A DNA stretch of 22,190 bases from a virus, in the IMG/VR virus record IMGVR_UViG_3300035180_002381, positions 1 through 22,190 of that record; one strand, 5' to 3'. A program made the position numbers and the translations under genes. The notes beneath the pieces are model-generated. The model had not been told where the DNA came from, did no database searches, and saw only the letters and a program-made list of their open reading frames with translations. Each line of letters starts with the position of its first letter. Within the stretch, counting starts at the first letter, position 1. Shown here one piece after another: positions 5,264 to 9,441 of this stretch.

Positions 5264-5457
5264 TAAGATAGCTTTGAAAGGTGCCACTGATCTGACTTAA
5301 AGCAGGGATCTAGTTCCTTTTCGCTTTGGTTTGCACCCTCAGCTATCTACTCCTTCTGACTAAGGCGTTTGTTTTACCTGTGTAACAGTCAGATCACACA
5401 GTTTGTCAAACCTTTTATATTTAAGTCAGATCAGTGACACCTTTCAAATCTATCTTA
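5264..5457 (-). ncRNA. Structured element 1: 38-bp stem closing a 118-base loop, promoter-proximal
   Basis: Arms at 5264-5301 and 5420-5457 are complementary over 38 bases with two exceptions; in minus-strand RNA one of these is a G-U pair, which favours transcription from that strand. Its 5' arm begins about 16 bases after the expected start site of the promoter at 5480. Inside are a hairpin CTGTGT/ACACAG and further copies of the arm motif GATCTGACT, allowing alternative pairings. No ATG occurs in the minus-strand sequence, arguing against coding. It shares the string CGAAAAGGAA and the arm core CAGATCAG with element 2. T4 also encodes stable RNAs of unknown role (C and D) in its tRNA region; equivalence is only a suggestion. 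Confidence 0.65.
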
Positions 5458-5479
5458 ATTTTAAAGAACAATTTAAGTC

Positions 5480-5508
5480 ATTATATCACAATGCTTAAAA
5501 AAGTAAAC
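5480..5508 (-). promoter_or_regulatory. Sigma70-like early promoter for element 1 and tRNA-Leu(TAG)
   Basis: -35 TTTACT at 5502-5507 and -10 TATAAT at 5480-5485 with a 16-bp spacer on the minus strand. It lies 23 bases upstream of the first base of element 1. Confidence 0.75.
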
Positions 5509-5521
5509 TACTTTTATCTCT

Positions 5522-5548
5522 CTTTAGATGCTGGATATTCTTCTTTTT
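5522..5548. repeat. 27-bp direct repeat, left copy (right copy at 5682-5708)
   Basis: A 27-base stretch is identical at 5522-5548 and 5682-5708. The right copy codes for the C-terminal residues of the 50-aa gene. The left copy is noncoding. The two copies bracket tRNA-Tyr. Confidence 0.9.
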
Positions 5549-5558
5549 GTTACACAGG

Positions 5559-5646
5559 TGGGTCTCGGCTAGAATCGAACTGCATGCCTTGAAGGGAGAG
5601 CTTTACAGGCTCCTGACGGTACCAACCATCCTTACTTGCGAGACCC
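5559..5646 (-). tRNA. tRNA-Tyr (anticodon GTA)
   Basis: The acceptor GGGTCTC pairs with GAGACCC. The anticodon arm GGAGC-CTGTAAA-GCTCT gives anticodon GTA. It has the long variable arm expected of bacterial tRNA-Tyr, a T-arm GCAGTTCGATTCTAGC (imperfect outer pair) and discriminator A. CCA is not encoded. It is flanked by the 27-bp direct repeats. Confidence 0.93.
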
Positions 5647-5652
5647 AAAACT

Positions 5653-5805
5653 TTAATAGCTTTCTTTTATGACAGAATATCCTTTAGATGCTGGATATTC
5701 TTCTTTTTTTGCTTTTAGTAGATCATTTGCTTCTTTCACTGTCAAACATTTTTTGTTAAGAAGTGTTTCATAACCCTTCATTACGATCACATACCAGCTT
5801 TTCAT
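5653..5805 (-). CDS. Hypothetical small protein, 50 aa
   Basis: I start at ATG 5805, preceded by GAGGA at about 8 bases; the frame is open to 5844 but that part lacks a ribosome site. The product MKSWYVIVMKGYETLLNKKC, then LTVKEANDLLKAKKEEYPAS, has a first strand, a turn and a helix. This is the layout of many short phage proteins that begin with an aromatic-rich strand. Its last codons are duplicated at 5522-5548. It lies 6 bases upstream of tRNA-Tyr. Function unknown. Confidence 0.7.
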   Translation of the reverse strand: MKSWYVIVMKGYETLLNKKCLTVKEANDLLKAKKEEYPASKGYSVIKESY

Positions 5806-5866
5806 AATTTCATTCCTCGTAAAAGAATATACATTATAACACATTTATGTGACAGTGAATAATTAT

Positions 5867-5943
5867 TGGTGAGTTGTGTAGGAATCGGAACTAGCCGCTC
5901 TCGGGGTTACAACCCGGGGCCCTACCATTAAGGCGTACAACTC
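5867..5943 (-). tRNA. Degenerate tRNA-like gene, loop reads GTA; identity uncertain
   Basis: A perfect acceptor stem (GAGTTGT / ACAACTC), discriminator A, encoded CCA and a good D-arm (GCCTTAATGGTAGGGC) are visible. The anticodon stem has four G-C pairs around the loop TTGTAAC, which by position reads GTA. However, the variable loop is short, unlike class II tRNA-Tyr. The T-arm (CTAGTTCCGATTCCTAC) is disrupted, as if one base was inserted and one stem side altered. It may be a pseudo-tRNA or a tRNA whose anticodon has shifted. It should not be given an amino acid without aminoacylation data. Confidence 0.6.
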
Positions 5944-5984
5944 ATGAATTGTATCATCTTCCACTGATTCTATGATGGTTTGGG

Positions 5985-6071
5985 CAGAAGTGTGCAGAAT
6001 CGAACTGCAACCCGTTTCCGGGTCGATCCGCTTAGCAGGCGGTCCTGAGTACCAATCTCAGATACACTTCT
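5985..6071 (-). tRNA. tRNA-Ser (anticodon GCT)
   Basis: The acceptor AGAAGTG pairs with CACTTCT. The anticodon arm ACCGC-CTGCTAA-GCGG gives anticodon GCT. A long variable arm (ACCCGGAAACGGGT) is present. The T-arm is TGCAGTTCGATTCTGCA and the discriminator G fits Ser. CCA is not encoded. It reads AGC and AGT. It is the first tRNA downstream of the putative attenuator. Confidence 0.95.
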
Positions 6072-6107
6072 AAAAACTCTAAATTGTTAATGAACATTTT
6101 GCTTCTG

Positions 6108-6138
6108 AAAAAACAAAGGCTTCCTATTCGGAAGCCTT
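6108..6138 (-). terminator. Intrinsic terminator in front of the tRNA cluster
   Basis: In minus-strand RNA AAGGCTTCC (6138-6130), loop GAATA, GGAAGCCTT (6124-6116) form a 9-bp perfect stem followed by TGTTTTTT. It lies 37 bases before tRNA-Ser(GCT). Its 5' arm overlaps a sequence that can instead pair upstream (see 6134-6192), so termination could be conditional. Confidence 0.8.
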
Positions 6139-6192
6139 AGCTGTTTAAATTCTGTATGAACTTACATCATTCAGTCACCAAATAGCTAAGGC
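6134..6192 (-). promoter_or_regulatory. Putative antiterminator helix competing with the terminator
   Basis: GCCTTAGCTATTT (6192-6180, inside the leader ORF) is complementary to AAACAGCTAAGGC (6146-6134) in 12 of 13 positions. The latter contains the first five bases of the terminator's 5' arm, so the two helices cannot coexist. This is the layout of amino-acid-operon attenuators. Confidence 0.65.
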
Positions 6193-6256
6193 CTCGTCCC
6201 CACAAATATGAGGATAGATACGATAAGCTACTAAGATATGAATTAAAGTTTTTCAT
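6167..6256 (-). CDS. Putative attenuator leader peptide rich in Ser, Tyr, Leu, Trp (29 aa)
   Basis: ATG 6256 to TGA 6167. Residues 6-19 read SYLSSLSYLSSYLW; 18 of 29 residues are Ser, Tyr, Leu or Trp. Codons in that run: Ser TCA (twice), AGT, AGC, TCG, TCC; Tyr TAT (three times); Leu CTT, TTA, CTA, TTG; Trp TGG. These include the exact cognates of all six intact tRNAs of the downstream cluster. Residues 22-26 (GLSYL) overlie the antiterminator arm. No Shine-Dalgarno precedes the ATG, but a perfect TATAAATA octamer ends five bases before it, predicting a leaderless late transcript. I infer a sensing peptide: ribosomes stalled in the run would permit antitermination into the tRNA genes. No homologue is known to me. 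Confidence 0.7.
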   Translation of the reverse strand: MKNFNSYLSSLSYLSSYLWGRGLSYLVTE

Positions 6257-6261
6257 GATGA

Positions 6262-6269
6262 TATTTATA
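6262..6269 (-). promoter_or_regulatory. Late promoter for the leader ORF and tRNA cluster
   Basis: Perfect TATAAATA on the minus strand, then TCATC and the ATG at 6256. The 5-base gap is the same as at the GIY-YIG gene at 4475, so transcription would start at the start codon. Confidence 0.65.
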
Positions 6270-6339
6270 TGTGAGCAACAATTTCCAATAAGTGAAAGAA
6301 GCAGCTATTACTTGAACGTCCTTTGTTCAACCTCTTTTA

Positions 6340-6527
6340 CAAGTTATACAGATCAGAGGTTAACTCCTACTATTTCCCTGGCCAGCTACTCTAGTAGTTC
6401 TGCCTCTTCAAGACGTCACGGGTCAAGTCTATGGCTTCTTTTAAGAAAGGTTTTCTTATCGTACTGCTACTTCCTTTTCGAAGGGAAGTTTTCTATTCCG
6501 ACGTAACCTCTGATCTGTATATCCTTG
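6340..6527 (-). ncRNA. Structured element 2: 22-bp stem closing about 140 bases, promoter-proximal
   Basis: An 18-base perfect inverted repeat (6345-6362 with 6504-6521) is extended by CAAG/CTTG (6340-6343 with 6524-6527) after a small internal loop. The interior has hairpins such as ACTTCC/GGAAGT (6469-6489) and CTAC/GTAG near 6387. Its 5' end is only a few bases after the expected start of the promoter at 6541. No ATG occurs on the minus strand within it. An 83-codon plus-strand frame crosses it but has no coding character. It shares CGAAAAGGAA and CAGATCAG with element 1. A small hairpin TTGAAC/GTTCAA (6312-6330) follows it. Confidence 0.6.
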
Positions 6528-6540
6528 ATTCAATAAGATC

Positions 6541-6570
6541 ATTATAATATTAGTCAGTACAAAAGTAAAC
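6541..6570 (-). promoter_or_regulatory. Sigma70-like early promoter for element 2 and the tRNA region
   Basis: -35 TTTACT at 6564-6569, -10 TATAAT at 6541-6546, 17-bp spacer on the minus strand. The GTTTAC core is shared with the other early promoters of the window. Confidence 0.75.
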
Positions 6571-6592
6571 ATTCAAGTTACTGTATTAGTTT

Positions 6593-6607
6593 TGACCAAC
6601 TTGGTCA
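6593..6607. promoter_or_regulatory. 15-base palindrome upstream of the element 2 promoter
   Basis: TGACCAA-C-TTGGTCA is a perfect odd palindrome centred at 6600, about 31 bases upstream of the -35 start. It could be an operator or activator site. The rest of 6608-6749 shows only an AT-rich inverted repeat (AATGTTA / TAACATT near 6694-6715) and no gene. Confidence 0.35.
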
Positions 6608-6749
6608 GGCACTTTCATGTCAATAAGTTTCATAACTACATTCATCATTTGATCCTTATTTTAACAGAGTGATTCTGAGCTTAATCGATCTCCAATGTTA
6701 ATATGTTATAACATTGTACATAATCAAATAATAGCTTGATTACAGAATA

Positions 6750-6956
6750 TTAGTAAAGCGCGTTAAGTAGTCGTTTTAACCTACTGATTTCAATCTCATA
6801 AGTTGTGCTTTCACAGATTGATTGAAGAATTTGACGATCGTGTTCAAGCTCTTCAATTCTACTGTTTAAGATCTTATTTTGAGACGTTAATAGTTCTGTC
6901 TGATTTGTTAAAATGTCAATTTCTTCTAGCAATTGTTTATGTGTTTTATATTCCAT
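6750..6956 (-). CDS. Small coiled-coil protein, 68 aa
   Basis: I start at ATG 6956 (MEYKTHKQLLEEIDILTNQT), which overlaps the end of the upstream gene by 11 bases and suggests translational coupling; a longer frame from 7052 lies wholly inside that gene. Residues 7-60 show heptad spacing of Leu/Ile (LLEEIDILTNQTELLTSQNK, then ILNSRIEELEHDRQILQ) with polar positions between. This is a classic coiled coil, probably dimeric. Unknown role; such short proteins often act as anti-host or adaptor factors. Confidence 0.7.
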   Translation of the reverse strand: MEYKTHKQLLEEIDILTNQTELLTSQNKILNSRIEELEHDRQILQSICESTTYEIEISRLKRLLNALY

Positions 6957-7209
6957 TTCGTTTACTTTCTTCTCGTTCAATCCACAATTGAGTGTTTTCA
7001 AGTAATAAGTACGAAAGAACTGCGACCAACGTATGTTCTTTTCCTGATTCACTTAATTGAGGATCATTCATTGTTTCATGATACTTTTCCATCATGTTTA
7101 AGATTGCGATGCTCTTGACTGAGTCATAATTGATATTTTCCCAGTCAAGAGGTTTTTCATCGGCGATCACGTCAACAAGCTCTGAGATCATTTCATAATC
7201 AATTGACAT
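6946..7209 (-). CDS. Hypothetical acidic helical protein, 87 aa
   Basis: Start chosen at ATG 7209 (MSIDYEMISELVDVIADEKP), overlapping the HNH stop by 11 bases; an ATG at 7233 exists without ribosome site. The sequence is acidic and helical (SVKSIAILNMMEKYHETMND, then KEHTLVAVLSYLLLENTQLW). There is no membrane segment: the hydrophobic stretch is broken by Glu/Asn. It is in a three-gene coupled set with the HNH endonuclease and the coiled-coil protein. Family not recognised. Confidence 0.7.
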   Translation of the reverse strand: MSIDYEMISELVDVIADEKPLDWENINYDSVKSIAILNMMEKYHETMNDPQLSESGKEHTLVAVLSYLLLENTQLWIEREESKRNGI

Positions 7210-7882
7210 AAGATGTCTCAGTGAAGTGATCATGAGCGTAAAGACTAGAAGAGTTTAAGTTATCACCGAATTTGCTAATAGCATAGTCAAATATTCTTGA
7301 GCTTTTATTCTTTACCCTTTCAAGAAGAAACTTCATTTGATCTATTTTAACGTTTCTATTTTTCATCAAAAGGTGCTCAGCTTTACAAGGAACATATGGA
7401 ACATACAGCAAGTCAATCTTTCCTGTCAACTGAGGACCTAACATCCCAAAAGGTAGCTTGTGTCCAGGAAGAGTGTCACCCTTCATAGAGTTACAATCCT
7501 TACAAGACGTAACAACATTCATCCAAATGTCACGTCCACCTTTTGACTGCGGATAAATGTGGTCACGAGTTAAATCGCTAGTCTTAAATACATCACCACA
7601 GTAAGCACAGATAAAGAGATCACGCTGGAACAACCCATGATTTGTTAGGACAGGATCATGATGATACTTGCGCGGATTAGGAGCGCCGTCAACTACTATG
7701 ATTGAACTTGTTTCGATAAAAGAGCGCTGTCCTGTGATTCGATTAGTACCACCGTGATAGATCACGATTGATTCACCGAGACGATCCACTACAAGCTCTT
7801 TGCTCTCAAGCACGATCGCATCTTCAACAGAGACCCAGCGATGTGGTTGATAATTTTTGTCAAGTGTCAAGATAGATGACAT
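7199..7882 (-). CDS. HNH endonuclease (McrA/HNH_5-like), 227 aa
   Basis: ATG 7882 has GGAG 6 bases upstream. Residues 1-66 form the N-terminal domain seen in many phage HNH proteins (ILTLDKNYQPHRWVSVEDAI). The nuclease core follows: zinc ligands C92-x2-C95 (ICAYCG), the DH of DHIYPQSKGG (107-116) with the catalytic His, N122, and C127-x2-C130-N-x-x-KGD. The C-terminal ~90 residues are helical and basic. Such enzymes are DNA nickases or cutters. In T4-like phages they are usually free-standing homing endonucleases, but a role in DNA processing is possible. It follows rIIB after a terminator. Confidence 0.9.
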   Translation of the reverse strand: MSSILTLDKNYQPHRWVSVEDAIVLESKELVVDRLGESIVIYHGGTNRITGQRSFIETSSIIVVDGAPNPRKYHHDPVLTNHGLFQRDLFICAYCGDVFKTSDLTRDHIYPQSKGGRDIWMNVVTSCKDCNSMKGDTLPGHKLPFGMLGPQLTGKIDLLYVPYVPCKAEHLLMKNRNVKIDQMKFLLERVKNKSSRIFDYAISKFGDNLNSSSLYAHDHFTETSYVN

Positions 7883-7928
7883 ACCATTCTCCGTTCTAAT
7901 TCTATATAAATTACTATTTACAAATTAA

Positions 7929-7954
7929 AATGGGTGGTCATTTGACCACCCATT
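7929..7954 (-). terminator. Intrinsic terminator after rIIB
   Basis: A 12-bp perfect stem (AATGGGTGGTCA / TGACCACCCATT) with a 2-base loop, followed on the minus strand by TTAATTTG. It lies 20 bases after the rIIB stop and before the HNH gene. The U-tract is short, so some read-through is likely. Confidence 0.75.
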
Positions 7955-7973
7955 CAAGAAAACTAACTAACAA

Positions 7974-9011
7974 TTAGCTCTTCTCAAGCTCAGCGATCTT
8001 AGCTTTTATTGCAGCACGAACTGACTTTGTTTCAAATGACATGATTTGAGCATCACTACTAGGATCACTCCAATCTACAACAACCTTTTCACCTGTCGCC
8101 CTTGTGATAATCCGAGCTTTTCCGTTTTTTACAAGGTTCCAAGCTTCTGCTGTCTTCAGCAAGCTGGGTTTCAGCGAGGGTTCAAATACAACTTCAGGTG
8201 CTGCAGCTTCTTTGCTATTTTCATCAATAAACGAATCTTTGAACGCATCAACCGTTTGGTTATTCTTGCTCTTGTATTCACCCACAACAAAGTATTCACT
8301 AGCACGGCCCTTTTGACAGTTGTAATCGCGCGGAATCGCAAATACGTGACATGGATTCACCTTTACGATTACAATCTTGAATTTATCGATAGTTCTGTAC
8401 TTTGACAAGTAACCGATCGAAGCAAAGTGCAAACCACGAGAACACTCATTGTTACGGTTGGTGTCAACTTCAGCTTGCGGCATCATCACAACTTCACCTG
8501 GAGCATTGTTCATCTTTCCAGTGAAGATGTCAAAGTAGTCAAAACGAACTTTCTTGTATGCCAAGAAACAACCATCATAAGTGATCGGAGTCTTACCTGA
8601 CATCAAGAACTCATACAGTTCTTCACGAATATCCTTAAGCTTGTTCTTCATGATGTTGTTAAGGAACGCTAACAGCGCATCAGCATACTTTTCAAATGAA
8701 GGTTTACCCAAGTCATCAATGATCCGATTGACTAGAGCACCGTGTAGTTCATGTGATTTCTTGTGAGAGTCAATATAAAAGACCTTTCCGTTATCAACAT
8801 AGACACGTTGTCCCTCAAACTTCTTACTGATCCCTGCAGAATTGATTGCATCTTTGATGCTCATCAACTTTTCAACTTCTTCAAACTTAGCATTCTTCAA
8901 CGCGTCAAGGATCTTTGAGAAATTAGGATGAGTGTTGGAAACTGTGCTCTGTTTTCCATCCTTCATCAAGGTCAACCCACTGTCATGTCTAGTGTAAAAG
9001 ATGTTTCTCAT
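7974..9011 (-). CDS. rIIB: rIIB-like protein, 345 aa
   Basis: The central block, residues 146-202 (YDGCFLAYKKV, DIFTGKMNNAPGEVVMMPQA, then CSRGLHFASIGYL), is the conserved region of T4 RIIB. It is followed by strands KIVIVKVNPCHVFAIPRDYN and a KGRASEYFVVGEY segment. The length is somewhat above T4 RIIB (about 312 aa). The N-terminus differs from T4 and lacks its helix-turn-helix-like start. RIIB is needed with RIIA for growth on lambda lysogens (RexAB exclusion); its molecular action is unsettled. ATG 9011 has AGAGGA 7 bases upstream, inside a 32-base sequence also found before the 74-aa gene. Normally rIIB follows rIIA directly; here a gene and a remnant intervene. Confidence 0.92.
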   Translation of the reverse strand: MRNIFYTRHDSGLTLMKDGKQSTVSNTHPNFSKILDALKNAKFEEVEKLMSIKDAINSAGISKKFEGQRVYVDNGKVFYIDSHKKSHELHGALVNRIIDDLGKPSFEKYADALLAFLNNIMKNKLKDIREELYEFLMSGKTPITYDGCFLAYKKVRFDYFDIFTGKMNNAPGEVVMMPQAEVDTNRNNECSRGLHFASIGYLSKYRTIDKFKIVIVKVNPCHVFAIPRDYNCQKGRASEYFVVGEYKSKNNQTVDAFKDSFIDENSKEAAAPEVVFEPSLKPSLLKTAEAWNLVKNGKARIITRATGEKVVVDWSDPSSDAQIMSFETKSVRAAIKAKIAELEKS

Positions 9012-9039
9012 GATTTCCTCTTATCTATTAAGGTGTTAC
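9008..9039. repeat. 32-bp direct repeat over the ribosome-binding region (other copy 9376-9407)
   Basis: Identical 32-base segments cover the Shine-Dalgarno (AGAGGA) and start codon of rIIB and of the 74-aa gene. Together with the rIIA 3'-end remnant they mark a duplication that accompanied insertion of the 74-aa gene. Confidence 0.9.
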
Positions 9040-9137
9040 TGCAGTCTTTTCAGCATCTACTTGATTGATATAAAAAATGATGTGATTTACAATTTTCAAT
9101 CCAGCTATTCGACATGTGACTACTATTGTTTAACTAC
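9038..9137 (-). pseudogene. Decayed duplicate of the rIIA 3' end
   Basis: About 100 bases match the end of rIIA at about 9472-9570 with scattered substitutions and a small deletion. The code for FYINQVDAEKTAV is still legible. It has no start and is frame-damaged. It lies between the 74-aa gene and rIIB, where the true rIIA end would have been. Confidence 0.85.
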
Positions 9138-9154
9138 ATGGTTACTACGGAAAC

Positions 9155-9379
9155 TTATCCAGCAAACTTAATGCCTTCAGCTAGACAATTTTTGCCAGAC
9201 ATTACTTCGTGGCTGATGCTGCCATCAGGCTTATCGGACCAACCACGCTTTGCCTTCTCTTCAAATGCTGCATCTTGTGTCTTAAACGGACCAGACACGA
9301 TAACAGACTTTGCTTTTGTGCAGTCTACAATGTACCAACTGGACTTAACTATGGTTCCTAACAGGGTGTTGATTTTCAT
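9155..9379 (-). CDS. Hypothetical small protein inserted between rIIA and rIIB, 74 aa
   Basis: ATG 9379 with AGAGGA 7 bases upstream. The product MKINTLLGTIVKSSWYIVDC, then TKAKSVIVSGPFKTQDAAFE and EKAKRGWSDKPDGSISHEVM, has a strand-strand-helix pattern of small phage proteins of the type 'WYIVD...GPFKT...A' (conserved but uncharacterised). It has its own promoter (9409-9438) between the rIIA stop and its start. Flanking duplications show that it is a recent insertion into the rII region. Function unknown. Confidence 0.75.
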   Translation of the reverse strand: MKINTLLGTIVKSSWYIVDCTKAKSVIVSGPFKTQDAAFEEKAKRGWSDKPDGSISHEVMSGKNCLAEGIKFAG

Positions 9380-9408
9380 GATTTCCTCTTATCTATTAAG
9401 GTGTTACA

Positions 9409-9438
9409 ATTATATCTTAATTTGTTAAAAATGTAAAC
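9409..9438 (-). promoter_or_regulatory. Sigma70-like early promoter for the 74-aa gene and rIIB
   Basis: -35 TTTACA at 9432-9437, -10 TATAAT at 9409-9414, 17-bp spacer on the minus strand. It starts 4 bases after the rIIA stop. Confidence 0.75.
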
Positions 9439-9441
9439 AAA

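Noticed and set aside
4862-5271. Plus-strand frames over the tRNA-like remnant and tRNA-Leu(TAG)
   Set aside because: They read through tRNA sequence in reverse and through the 48-aa minus-strand gene; no coding features.
5264-5457. Group I intron, riboswitch or insertion sequence as explanation of the long inverted repeats
   Set aside because: No intron core, no interrupted gene, no transposase or target duplication, and no known riboswitch motif could be recognised.
6255-6506. 83-codon plus-strand frame across element 2
   Set aside because: It lies over the inverted-repeat element, has low-complexity Ser-rich translation, no ribosome site, and opposes local transcription.
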